A stretch of DNA of 64,000 nt from DASXVU01 sp963732855 (GCA_963732855.1 CAVTBB010000005.1:620001-684000), one strand, 5' to 3'; counted from the stretch's first letter, positions 46,849 to 55,396 are shown. Notes: generated by a model from the letters alone, not told the origin. Made by a program: numbers and translations.

Positions 46849-47633
46849 TATTATCACATCGATTATACAGGAAGAACAATACGAAAATGCCGGAGACCAT
46901 AAGTCCAGGCTGAGTTCTTCGAAGTATATTATCAATTTGGAACAACCATATCATAATTTACTTATAGTTTGGTCAGTCAGAATGACGGATTTCACTCAGT
47001 ATTCCGTATAGAAAATATACTGGCTAAAACGAGATCACAGAAAATCAGTTATTATTTAGGAACTTGTGCGGATCATAATGATTTGATTCTCTTCGAGACC
47101 GCGCAATTCTCACTAACGAATTCCCAGTATTCCTTACTTGAATCGTCACTCTTGCCATTTCATAGCATTGATCTACGATTAGATAGATAGATTCGGAATC
47201 CTTTTGGTCCAAACGGAGCGACCTGTGCCCGTCGGGGGAAGCTCCAAGGTTAGGGCAATCAACCACCCGTTTGAACCATTAATAAACGGCCGAGCAAGTC
47301 AGCTATCTGGGGCGCCAGCAACCATCGATTCAGTCAATATGCCACCATCTGAAAATGGTATTTGGTTTTGATTCGAATTGGATTGACATTTTCCACCTAC
47401 CAGAATCTGCATCAGGATTACCTTCTATCGATAATTTTGCCTCTCTTTGGTTTTGTATGGGTAAAAACCGATTCTGTTAGAATCGAATGACATTAAAGAT
47501 TTCGAAGATCTCTTATTTGATCTACTATAAGTTAGCTTCAGTTTTTAGGTATCCAGCTTATTCCGATGAACGGCGAGTCATCACCATTCAAGCATCATTT
47601 TGGGAGGGCGGGAGCCTTCCCAAACTATCCTAA
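46849..47633. other. 785-bp AT-rich stretch, possible structured GC-rich island near 47200
   Basis: No convincing gene. The sequence appears AT-rich except about 47195-47330, where GGAGC pairs with GCTCC and flanking CCTT with AAGG, which may be a structured RNA; see findings. Confidence 0.35.
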
Positions 47634-47755
47634 ATGAAATCATTTACCCACACGATGTTGAAGAGATCCATAATTTTCGATATACCGGAAAATAACTTGG
47701 ATAGTTTAGAGGATATGTCTAAGACGAAGAGCTGGCGATACCGATATCATCTCAA

Positions 47756-48040
47756 TTGGATGACAGCTGGAATTATCTTCAATATGTCAATGAAGATCAT
47801 CGTCAAGCTCAAGGAACACCGTTGGACGCTCCAAGGCCGATGGAAGGAAAGCGAGAGTATTTCCCGGGGGGAATGAAGTTCGGGACGTTGCCATACTCAT
47901 TGATCCGGATCCTAGCCGAGTTTCCAGGATATTATCAGAATATGTTATCGATACTTGTGGAGTATGTCGATCGAAATCGATTATCAAGCCAGCTTATAGA
48001 AGATACTACAAGAAACGATATTATCAGGTTACAAACTTAG
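47756..48040 (+). CDS. Unknown protein fragment, about 94 residues
   Basis: The frame MDDSWNYLQYVNEDHRQAQ continues through FGTLPYSLIRILAEFPGYY and an amphipathic helix to the stop at 48040. An upstream frame (47634-47760) could supply an N-terminus after one shift. Composition is protein-like, but no family is recognised. It precedes the receiver-PAS gene by about 50 bp. Confidence 0.4.
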   Translation: MDDSWNYLQYVNEDHRQAQGTPLDAPRPMEGKREYFPGGMKFGTLPYSLIRILAEFPGYYQNMLSILVEYVDRNRLSSQLIEDTTRNDIIRLQT

Positions 48041-48088
48041 CCCAGAGTCTTTATTATCGCTTTATTCGTCCGAGAATTCGCGATATCA

Positions 48089-49507
48089 ATGATGAATGTA
48101 CTTTATACCGATGACGAGAGGGGAATGCTCGAGATCGGTAAGATATTCCTGGAGATGTCCGGCAGGCTGAAGGTGGAGACAGCAATATCGGCCAAGGAGG
48201 CATTAGGGAAGATGGCCCAAGGTCGGTTCGACGCTATCGTGTCCGACTACCAAATGCCAGAGATGGACGGACTTGAATTTCTAAGCACGGTCCGTGTTCA
48301 TGATAAGCAGATTCCGTTCATCCTGTTCACCGGGAGAGGTAGGGAGGAAATAGCAATTGAGGCCATCAATTCCGGTGTCGATTTCTATATCAAGAAGGGA
48401 GGGGAACCGAATGCCCAATACACCGAACTGGCCAATGCGGTCCATCAGGCGATCGCCCGACGCAGGGCGGAGAAGGCCCAGCTAGAGGGGCAAGACCGCT
48501 ATCGTTCGCTGTGCAACGACATCCATTCTTTGGTATTCAGTCATGACTTGGAAGGGAAGTTCATCGACGCAAATCCGGCCGCCCTAAGGTGTTTCGGATA
48601 CGACCTGGATGAGGTCGTTGGTATGAACGTCATGGACCTCCTTGATCCGGAGCAATTCGATGTTTTTAGATCAAGAGTGGAGGAGATCGTCCAGACCGGG
48701 ATTCAGAGCCGACCGGATAAATACCGCATACGACGAAAGGATGGGCCATTCCTGACCATTGAAACCTCGGGATCGCTACTTTATCAGGACGGCATACCAT
48801 ATGGCATATGCGGAATAGCACGAGACGTCTCCGAACGTGAGAGGGCTGCGGAAGCGATCGCGAAGGCCAAAAAGGAAATAGGAATCTTATCGGGCATCAC
48901 ACTGCGCAATATTCAAGACCAGACAACGATCTTGAAAGGACTTATTCTAAAGGCCCGGAGAGAATCGGGATCAGCAGCCGCAAAGGACTATCTGGCCAGG
49001 ATCCAAAGCACCAATGATAAAATCCAATCGTATTTGAATTTCGCGAAAGAGTACCAGAGCCTGGGAAAAAACGCCCCCTCCTGGAACCGCCTTGACAAGT
49101 GTCTCGAAGGACTAGATTCCGACATTTGTTCCAAATATCTCAAGGTTGAACTTGAGGTAGGAAGCTGGGAAATATACTCAGACGCCTTGATAGATCAAGT
49201 ATTTGGCAACCTGGTCGACAACACCGTCCATCATGGTCAGAGATCTACGAAGATACACATTTCTGCCCGAGGGCACAAGGACACCCTAATAGTGAACTAC
49301 CTCGACGATGGGGTCGGAGTGGCCACTGATCAGAAGGCGGCCATTTTTGAGAAAGGGCAGGGAATGGACAGGCCGCGCAGCCTCATGATGGTCAGGGAGA
49401 TATTGGCCATCACCGGCATATCTATCGAGGAAAGGGGAATTCCGGGACAAGGGGTCAGGTTTGAGATCAGGGTGCCGGCCATGGCATATCGAAGATGTCC
49501 GGCTTGA
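48089..49507 (+). CDS. Receiver-PAS-kinase-like protein without the phosphoacceptor histidine
   Basis: 472 residues. Receiver domain (1-125; phospho-Asp in AIVSDYQMPEMDG), PAS (about 135-255) and an ATPase-like domain. The H box of related kinases here reads RHDILNQ, but this protein has LRNIQDQ near residue 272, so the phosphoacceptor His is missing. The N box NLVDNTVHHG and G1 YLDDGVGV remain, while G2 is degenerate (GQGMDRPRSL). It may be a pseudokinase or a phospho-responsive scaffold. Start ATG 48089; a start one codon later is equally good. Confidence 0.85.
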   Translation: MMNVLYTDDERGMLEIGKIFLEMSGRLKVETAISAKEALGKMAQGRFDAIVSDYQMPEMDGLEFLSTVRVHDKQIPFILFTGRGREEIAIEAINSGVDFYIKKGGEPNAQYTELANAVHQAIARRRAEKAQLEGQDRYRSLCNDIHSLVFSHDLEGKFIDANPAALRCFGYDLDEVVGMNVMDLLDPEQFDVFRSRVEEIVQTGIQSRPDKYRIRRKDGPFLTIETSGSLLYQDGIPYGICGIARDVSERERAAEAIAKAKKEIGILSGITLRNIQDQTTILKGLILKARRESGSAAAKDYLARIQSTNDKIQSYLNFAKEYQSLGKNAPSWNRLDKCLEGLDSDICSKYLKVELEVGSWEIYSDALIDQVFGNLVDNTVHHGQRSTKIHISARGHKDTLIVNYLDDGVGVATDQKAAIFEKGQGMDRPRSLMMVREILAITGISIEERGIPGQGVRFEIRVPAMAYRRCPA

Positions 49508-49749
49508 AGGCGCAATGAGATTCTGCTTGGCAGGTGTTGAGGTTATTCCCCGGGGATCAATGAGGGGAAGGGATTCTGTTTAAGAGATTGCAATCCAGCC
49601 TGGGTTTCCATCCGTGAACCCCTAGTTTCGGGCACCTCTGGCGGCACCGAGGACAAGCCCTGAGGCGATGCGCCATCTTGCCCCAACACATATCGGCTCG
49701 GGGAACTGCGAAAGCTGGATGGACCCCTGAGGAAGTAAAGGAAAGTGGA

Positions 49750-50391
49750 TTGTGGAATCGATACTGACCAGGGAGAGGTATGTGCGAGAAGAAGGCCCTG
49801 CAGTTCATAGAAGATTTTTACACGAATATGAACGAGGCGAACCTGAAGCTATCCGATGGTCCGGTGAAGACAAAATAGCGCGAATCGTCGCGGAGATAGA
49901 GAAGTCGGAGTGGGGGTATGGCGCGATGAGAGACAATAGGATGTGAAAAGACCTCGATGCGCGGATCGAGACGGCGCGGAAGAAGGACCCTTCGGTGCAT
50001 ATATCCCGAATTCATACATCTTTTACGAACGTGGTAGGAAGCTTTCCAGCTATGGACAGACCGCGATCGACAGCATCGTGCAGCGGGTGTGGCCAATAGG
50101 GCGGACATTCAACGCCCGATCGAGAACAACATGCTGCGGATGACTGGAGCTCGCCTGGTGCACTTCGCAGGCATCTCTCTGGTAGAGATCATGGAGGCTT
50201 TGGAGCATACCTCGGAATCGATGAAGATAAGATACCTAGGCTTGACGACGCACGAACTGGCGAAGACACAGGTCTGCGCGTTCGAGTGCCTGGACGAGGT
50301 GGATAGACGCACGCAGGACAAGGATGCAACACCGCAACCGAAGGGTGCGGAAACGGAGCGGCTTGTGATATCGGTAAGGGCGGGCATTTGA
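49750..50391 (+). pseudogene. Decayed tyrosine recombinase beside tRNA-Trp
   Basis: Fragments in different frames. SYIFYERGRKLSSYGQTAID and LRMTGARLVHFAGISLVEIM, then HTSESMKIRYLGLT, form the C-terminal catalytic core of an archaeal integrase (Arg, substituted His region, Tyr). Upstream pieces (49750-49945) may be its N-terminus. At least two frame breaks (near 49945 and 50090). It points toward, and ends 66 bp from, the 3' end of tRNA-Trp, a usual integration target. Confidence 0.7.
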
Positions 50392-50456
50392 GTGGAGACC
50401 TAGAAACGGTCAGCAAAAACCGATAGTTAAAATTTAGACTGTCCAGTAAGATTATG

Positions 50457-50628
50457 TGGGGGCGCTGGGATTTGAACCCAGATCAGCGGGTTTCTTCCAC
50501 GCAGGGAGCTACCCTGCGCGAACTAATGGGTCATCGCTCCAGTTATTCATCACCGGATCAGCAAACCCGTTAGCAATCATTCCCAATTAACTGGAGCCCG
50601 CGAGGATACCGTGTTACCCCACACCCCC
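50457..50628 (-). tRNA. tRNA-Trp (CCA) with about 99-nt intron containing a C/D guide
   Basis: Acceptor GGGGGTG pairs with CGCCCCC (one G-U); A73, CCA not encoded. The anticodon stem GCGGG/CCCGC encloses CTCCA, a long intron at about 50492-50591 and the rest of the loop. The T arm is intact (CTGGG-TTCAAAT-CCCAG). The intron holds box C, D', C' and D motifs and two guide segments, as described separately. Confidence 0.93.
50531..50580 (-). ncRNA. Intronic box C/D guide RNA directing 2'-O-methylation of tRNA-Trp C34 and C39
   Basis: On the minus strand: box C ATGATTG (50574-50580, weak), guide, box D' CTGA (50558-50561), box C' GTGATGA (50547-50553), guide, box D ATGA (50531-50534). The guide before D pairs 10 bp with the 5' exon-intron junction and places C34 opposite the fifth base upstream of D. 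The guide before D' pairs 7 bp across the 3' splice region and places C39 opposite the fifth base upstream of D'. This matches the cis-guide system known from other Euryarchaeota. Confidence 0.8.
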
Positions 50629-50639
50629 ACTTGGTCAGA

Positions 50640-50747
50640 TTAAGCCTTGCGCATCTTCTGTGCCCGCTTCCGGCGCCGCATCTTCTTCTTGCGCCATTTC
50701 CAGCGCTGCTTGCCTCTTTTCTTCCAGGCGCGTGAACTTCTCTTCAT
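50640..50747 (-). CDS. rpl41e: Ribosomal protein eL41
   Basis: 35 residues from ATG 50747 to TAA 50640: MKRSSRAWKKRGKQRWKWRK and then almost only Lys/Arg with Met, ending KMRKA. Composition and length match archaeal eL41, the smallest ribosomal protein, which is routinely missed by gene callers. It lies between tRNA-Trp and tRNA-Arg on the same strand. Confidence 0.82.
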   Translation of the reverse strand: MKRSSRAWKKRGKQRWKWRKKKMRRRKRAQKMRKA

Positions 50748-50803
50748 TTGAAACACCAGATTTCTTGCCCTGATTCCATTAGCACTTATCAATGTTTGCC
50801 TAT

Positions 50804-50938
50804 TGGCGGGCCCGTCGGGACTTTCGCGACCGAACCCTAAGGATCGGCCGATTCGAACCCGAGACCACTGACTTGCTTCTCTTACCGGAAGGCAAGGAGT
50901 AGAAGGCCAGTGCTATATCCATGCTAAGCCACGGGCCC
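50804..50938 (-). tRNA. tRNA-Arg (UCU) with two introns, one in the T loop
   Basis: Acceptor GGGCCCG pairs with CGGGCCC; G73 and CCA encoded. Anticodon arm CTGGC-CTTCTA, a 26-nt intron (50874-50899), A38 and GTCAG. A second 31-nt intron (50821-50851) lies between positions 59 and 60 of the T loop. TTCG pairs with CGAA as a 4-bp helix flanked by 3-nt bulges AAT and AGT on opposite strands, a strict bulge-helix-bulge. Cutting after the second base of each bulge restores TCGGG-TTCGAAT-CCCGA exactly. Confidence 0.9.
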
Positions 50939-50993
50939 GCGTAAGGCTTGGATATGCCTGCCCTCATTTAAAGGTTTACGGAATGGACCCCGT

Positions 50994-51515
50994 TCAGAGG
51001 GTGTTCCCCATCCAGATCAGTACTCCCTCAATCACACCTATGAAACCGATGATCAACATGATCGGCCGGGCGGACAGTATCCATCCAGCGATCCTGACAC
51101 CGACCCCGAGCATCTTCAATGTGATCCAAATGATAGCCATTATCACCAAGGTGATGACCAGGACCCAGGTCGCGCTGAGGTTCATCTTGATCAGGAAATA
51201 GGCTACGGCACCGCCGGCCACCAGAGCGATGATCATCGAGAACGGGATCTTCCTTATAGGCTTCAGGAACATCGACAGACCGAGCGCCAGTGTGATAGCT
51301 ATGGCGGCCAGCGCTACAGGCCTAGGCGTCATCACAACGGCTTGGACACCCATGAACACCAGGAAGGCGCCGAAGAAGAATCCCACTATCATCAGCATCT
51401 CGTCGATGAAGGACCTCTCCTTCTTGCCATACAGACCCGTGAATATCGCAAGCATACCACCCAAAACGAGCGCGAGCGCCACATTGTTGGCGGTAACGAT
51501 GTCGGACAATGCCAT
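50994..51515 (-). CDS. Multi-pass membrane protein, unknown
   Basis: 173 residues, about six hydrophobic segments (for example MIVGFFFGAFLVFMG, FSMIIALVAGGAVAYFLI, IMLIIGFIGVIEGVLIW), loops short and without motifs. No family recognised. Gene intact, start ATG 51515. Confidence 0.75.
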   Translation of the reverse strand: MALSDIVTANNVALALVLGGMLAIFTGLYGKKERSFIDEMLMIVGFFFGAFLVFMGVQAVVMTPRPVALAAIAITLALGLSMFLKPIRKIPFSMIIALVAGGAVAYFLIKMNLSATWVLVITLVIMAIIWITLKMLGVGVRIAGWILSARPIMLIIGFIGVIEGVLIWMGNTL

Positions 51516-51628
51516 ACCTATAGATTAGCTGTTCAGAATATTAATAGTTGCTTGATGGCCATCCTCGCGGGAACGACCGCAATCCTTATCGAGCGCGCCC
51601 ATCAATCAAAGACCCACGGTGTATTGAA

Positions 51629-52195
51629 ATGGAAGTAAGAGAGGCCGTTCAGAAACGTCGGGGGACACGGAAGTTTGACACAAGGCCGATCGAGGAGGAA
51701 AAGATCATGCTTCTGATCGAGGCGATGCGTCTGTCGCCGTCGTGCAACAACAACCAGCCCTGGCGGGTCGTCGTGGCCAAGGACAGGGAATCACTGGAAA
51801 AGATCAAGATGGCATTGACCAAGGGGAATTATTACGTTAAGAACGCGCCGTTGATCTTCGCCGTATGCGGCAAGGTCGAGGATGATTGCCACTTGAACGA
51901 CAGGAGGGACTATTTCCTGTTCGGGTGCGGTATGGCAGTAGGGGAGATGATGCTTCAGGCGACTGAGCTGGGGATGGTCGCACACCCGATCGCCGGTTAC
52001 GACCCGCTGATGGTGAAGAAGAACCTCAACATCCCCGACGACTATGTGCTAATAACCCTGGTAAATATCGGCTATCCTGGGACTGATACGTCTCTGCTTT
52101 CGGAAAAGCAGATCGAGACGGAAACGAAGAGGCCAGAAAGGAAGCCGACCGGTGATAACTTTTTTAAGGGAAGCTGGGGGAACCCGCTGGTATGA
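51629..52195 (+). CDS. Nitroreductase-family flavoprotein
   Basis: 188 residues from ATG 51629; an upstream in-frame TTG at 51548 would add an unlikely leader. FMN-binding start VQKRRGTRKFD, then LSPSCNNNQPWRVVV, and the late motif GMVAHPIAGYDP are typical. NAD(P)H-dependent reduction of an unknown substrate. A Rieske ferredoxin gene follows about 100 bp later and could be a partner (inference). Confidence 0.88.
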   Translation: MEVREAVQKRRGTRKFDTRPIEEEKIMLLIEAMRLSPSCNNNQPWRVVVAKDRESLEKIKMALTKGNYYVKNAPLIFAVCGKVEDDCHLNDRRDYFLFGCGMAVGEMMLQATELGMVAHPIAGYDPLMVKKNLNIPDDYVLITLVNIGYPGTDTSLLSEKQIETETKRPERKPTGDNFFKGSWGNPLV

Positions 52196-52295
52196 ATGGC
52201 GAAAGCAGATGGCACTGGAACAAAATTCTCGGAAAGCTTGTGCCTTAGATCGCTTTCATATACATGAGCGTCAAATATAAAAATAGGGTGAGAAG

Positions 52296-52616
52296 TTGGC
52301 GAAAACCAAGATAGCGAGGAAGTCGGACCTACCGCCAGGCAGTATGATCGGCGTAGAAGTTTCCGGGAAATGGTTGGTGGTGGCAAACGTCGATGGCACC
52401 TATTACGCCATGGATGGTAAGTGCACCCACGCCGGAGGAGAGCTCTGGAACGGGAAGCTGATGAGCTATATCGTCAAATGTCCCAGGCACGGGTCAGAAT
52501 ATGACATTAGGACCGGGAAGGTCATGAAGGGGCCGTGGATACCTTTCGCGAAGGCTACCGACGAGAAGACGCACCCCGTCATCATCGAAGGGGACGATAT
52601 ATTCGTTGATGGCTGA
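52296..52616 (+). CDS. Rieske-type [2Fe-2S] ferredoxin
   Basis: 106 residues. Both cluster-binding motifs are present: CTHAGGELW near 43 and CPRHGSEYD near 62. Soluble single-domain protein, probably an electron carrier. The start is TTG 52296 with GTGAGAAG before it. Identification secure; partner unknown. Confidence 0.9.
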   Translation: MAKTKIARKSDLPPGSMIGVEVSGKWLVVANVDGTYYAMDGKCTHAGGELWNGKLMSYIVKCPRHGSEYDIRTGKVMKGPWIPFAKATDEKTHPVIIEGDDIFVDG

Positions 52617-52657
52617 GGAAACTCAGACGGTGACCTGGAGAGCAGAGATTATAAAAG

Positions 52658-52730
52658 TGGACTGGGCGAGATTTGAACTCGCGGCCTCTACCATGCCAAG
52701 GTAGCGATCTTCCAGCTGATCTACCAGCCC
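52658..52730 (-). tRNA. tRNA-Ala (GGC)
   Basis: Acceptor GGGCTGG pairs with CCAGTCC (one G-U), A73, CCA not encoded. Anticodon arm CTACC-TTGGCAT-GGTAG gives GGC. T arm GCGAG-TTCAAAT-CTCGC. No intron. Confidence 0.94.
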
Positions 52731-52855
52731 AAACTGGAATGGCAAAGAGATTTCCCTAATTAAAGGTTTCCCATGGACCCAGACGATTCATCAGGTGACC
52801 CTCCTTCCCATCCCATGTGCCAAATATTGAATAATTAAGATGCTGAATATCTTGC

Positions 52856-53572
52856 ATGTCTCTAGGGGATGAATTGCATTCCATGGCCATCTCGCTGGGT
52901 GCGGACCTGTACGGGATCGCAGACCTTCGTCCTTATCAAGTGACCGTGATCGACCAGGGGGGCGATCTCGTCTCCGGCTATCCGTTCGCCATCTCGGTGG
53001 GCATCAGACTTCTGGACACCATCGTGGACCAAGTCCCGAACAGGTCGCAACGAGCGGTGCGGGTCTCTTACCGCAGCCATACCTACGATGTTGTCAACGG
53101 CCGCCTGGACCAGATATCCTCACTGTTGGCGGGTCGACTTCAGAAAGAAGGATATCGGAGCATGCCAGTGCCGGCATCGGAGAGGATCGACGACAAGCGC
53201 ATCTGTGCCACGTTCTCCCACAAAATGGCCGCGCATCTGGCCGGATTGGGTTGGATCGGCAAGAGCTGCCTTCTGGTGACGCCCCAATATGGACCGAGGG
53301 TGCGTTGGGCCACTGTTCTGACCGATTACCCATTCTCGAAGGTCGGAGTGCCGATGGACCCGATCTGCGGTAGCTGTGAAGAGTGTGTCAAGGTTTGCCC
53401 CATCGGTGCGTTCACCGGACGGATGTTCGACCAGGATGAGCCGCGTGAAGCCCGCTTCGATGCAGGCAAGTGCGATCAATACTTCAAGGACATGGAAAAA
53501 CAAGACCCCGAGCCGATCTGCGGTATGTGCGTCTACATCTGCCCGCACGGCAGGAACATCAAAAAGAAGTGA
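52856..53572 (+). CDS. QueG-like (epoxyqueuosine reductase family) double [4Fe-4S] protein
   Basis: 238 residues, shorter than bacterial QueG (about 350-380). GLGWIGKSCLLVTPQYG and the ferredoxin motifs CGSCEECVKVCPIGA and CGMCVYICPHG are typical of the QueG/reductive-dehalogenase superfamily, whose members bind cobalamin. Archaea make archaeosine rather than queuosine, so another reductive reaction, or reductive activation of a corrinoid, is more likely here (inference). ATG 52856; frame intact. Confidence 0.75.
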   Translation: MSLGDELHSMAISLGADLYGIADLRPYQVTVIDQGGDLVSGYPFAISVGIRLLDTIVDQVPNRSQRAVRVSYRSHTYDVVNGRLDQISSLLAGRLQKEGYRSMPVPASERIDDKRICATFSHKMAAHLAGLGWIGKSCLLVTPQYGPRVRWATVLTDYPFSKVGVPMDPICGSCEECVKVCPIGAFTGRMFDQDEPREARFDAGKCDQYFKDMEKQDPEPICGMCVYICPHGRNIKKK

Positions 53573-53582
53573 TCTGGAAGAA

Positions 53583-54989
53583 TCAGTCCAGGCGCTGCTG
53601 GAACCGCATCTTCTCGCCCTGTATGTGCGTCGGGTACTCCCCGTTCAGGCAGGCCATGCACAGATCGCACTCGTCCAGTTCCAGCGCTTTGACGAGCCCT
53701 TTGATGCTCGTGTAACCGACGCTGTCCGCGGTGATCAGTTTGGCGATGTCCTCGAAGCTCCGGTCGGTGGCAGCGAACTGCTCCCGGGTCTTCATGTCGA
53801 TGCCGTAGAAGCAGGGCGCCTTGATCGGGGGGCAGCCGATGCGTACATGGACCTCTTTTGCCCCGGCGCGCCTCGTCATCATGACGATGCGCCTCATGGT
53901 GGTACCGCGAACGATGCTGTCGTCCACGATGACGACGCGCTTGTCCTTGACCGTGGAACGGATCGGGTTGAGCTTGAGCAGAACTCCCTCGTCCCGCTGA
54001 GACTGCTCAGGCAAGATGAATGTCCTCTCGATGTACCGGTTCTTCATGAAACCCTCTTCGTATGGAATCTTGGAGATCTCGGCAAAACCGAGCGCGTGAG
54101 CACGTCCGGAGTCGGGTACCGCGATGACAACGTCCGCGTCGACCGGTTGTTCCTCGGCGAGGATCCGCCCCAGCCGCTTCCTGACCTGGTAGACCTCCTT
54201 CCCGTCAATGATTGCGTCGGGCCGGGCGAAGTACACCCACTCGAACATGCAATGCGCCTTATGCGGCGGGCTGACGGTCTTGGTGGACATGAACCCGGTG
54301 GGCGTTATCTCCACTATCTCGCCCGGTGCGACGTCACGGACCAGCTCCCCCTGGAGCACGTCGAACACGGATGACTCGGATGATATGGCATAACCATTGG
54401 GCAGTTTACCGATGCATAATGGCCGGAACCCCATCGGGTCCCGGACCCCGAAGACCCTGGCCCCAAGCATGATCGTCAATGAATACGAACCCTCGATGAC
54501 CTTCATCACGTTCTTGATGGCCCTGATCGGGTCCGGGCTCTGGGAGAGTTCGGTGGCCATCATTCGGATGATGATCTCAGTGTCCGAAGTCGTTAAGAAA
54601 GCCCAGCCTTCCCCCTGGAGCCTGGCACGCAGCTTTCCGGCGTTCACGATGTCGCCGTTGTGAGCGAGCGCCACGTCCCCGGCCAAGGTCGTTACCGTGA
54701 TGGGCTGGCAGTTCTCCGCCACTGACGAACCAGTAGTCGAATATCGAACGTGGCCGATGCCGATGTTGCCGCTCAAAGCGTTGTAGGCACGACCGCTCAG
54801 TACCTCATGGACCAGGCCCATGCCTCTCAGGTATTGGATCCGACCGCCGTCAAAAACTGCCACTCCGGCGGCCTCTTGTCCTCTGTGCTGGATAATACGT
54901 AAAGCCTTCTTGAGGGAAGGCAAAGCATCGCAGGACAGCGCCAAGCCGACCACACCGCAGTGATCCTCAGGCTCGTCCTCGATGGACAT
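53583..54989 (-). CDS. purF: Amidophosphoribosyltransferase
   Basis: 468 residues from ATG 54989, chosen because a longer start would run into the eL37 gene. First committed step of purine synthesis: glutamine plus PRPP to phosphoribosylamine. The N-terminal nucleophile Cys follows a short propeptide (EDEPEDHCGVVGLA); the PRPP loop VVIVDDSIVRGTT is present, as is RNRYIERTFI of the synthase half (as KNRYIERTFI). Follows eL37 by 11 bp in an LSm-eL37-purF operon common in Euryarchaeota. Confidence 0.95.
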   Translation of the reverse strand: MSIEDEPEDHCGVVGLALSCDALPSLKKALRIIQHRGQEAAGVAVFDGGRIQYLRGMGLVHEVLSGRAYNALSGNIGIGHVRYSTTGSSVAENCQPITVTTLAGDVALAHNGDIVNAGKLRARLQGEGWAFLTTSDTEIIIRMMATELSQSPDPIRAIKNVMKVIEGSYSLTIMLGARVFGVRDPMGFRPLCIGKLPNGYAISSESSVFDVLQGELVRDVAPGEIVEITPTGFMSTKTVSPPHKAHCMFEWVYFARPDAIIDGKEVYQVRKRLGRILAEEQPVDADVVIAVPDSGRAHALGFAEISKIPYEEGFMKNRYIERTFILPEQSQRDEGVLLKLNPIRSTVKDKRVVIVDDSIVRGTTMRRIVMMTRRAGAKEVHVRIGCPPIKAPCFYGIDMKTREQFAATDRSFEDIAKLITADSVGYTSIKGLVKALELDECDLCMACLNGEYPTHIQGEKMRFQQRLD

Positions 54990-55000
54990 CACCTCAAGAC

Positions 55001-55168
55001 TTAGTGGAGCTTGGCCCAAGTATAGGTCCTCAGTCTTGCTGTCTTGCCGTATCCGCAGGACGCGCAGAAAGACTTCCTGATGTTAAACGCTCGGTTGCCA
55101 CATCTCCTGCAGGGGATGTGGGTCTTGCGGTCTCCCATTTTTCCGTGTGATGCTGTTCCCTTGCTCAT
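55001..55168 (-). CDS. rpl37e: Ribosomal protein eL37
   Basis: 55 residues from ATG 55168 to TAA 55001. MSKGTASHGK and two CxxC pairs (CRRCG, CASCG) form the zinc ribbon, followed by a basic tail ending TWAKLH. Lies between LSm and purF with short gaps, the usual archaeal order. Confidence 0.95.
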   Translation of the reverse strand: MSKGTASHGKMGDRKTHIPCRRCGNRAFNIRKSFCASCGYGKTARLRTYTWAKLH

Positions 55169-55180
55169 TTAGCCACTTCC

Positions 55181-55396
55181 TTACGGTGAAATGTAAATTA
55201 CGTTGTCGCCGCGGACGATCGTGACGACGAGCTTCCTTACAACCTCGTGGTTGATCAGCTCTTCGGCGTTCTTGAGCACTAAGTTCATATGTGGGTCGTA
55301 GCCGTCTAGGACTCCGCGGTACTCGCGGTTCCCCTTCAGCTCGACGATGACCTGGCTATTGATCGCCTGGTTCAGGACGTTCAATGGTTTTTGCAT
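55181..55396 (-). CDS. Sm-like archaeal RNA-binding protein (LSm)
   Basis: 71 residues. Sm1 (VIVELKGNREYRGVLDGYDPHMN) and Sm2 (TIVRGDNVIYI) motifs are complete. Forms a heptameric ring that binds U-rich RNA. First gene of the LSm-eL37-purF operon. Confidence 0.96.
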   Translation of the reverse strand: MQKPLNVLNQAINSQVIVELKGNREYRGVLDGYDPHMNLVLKNAEELINHEVVRKLVVTIVRGDNVIYISP

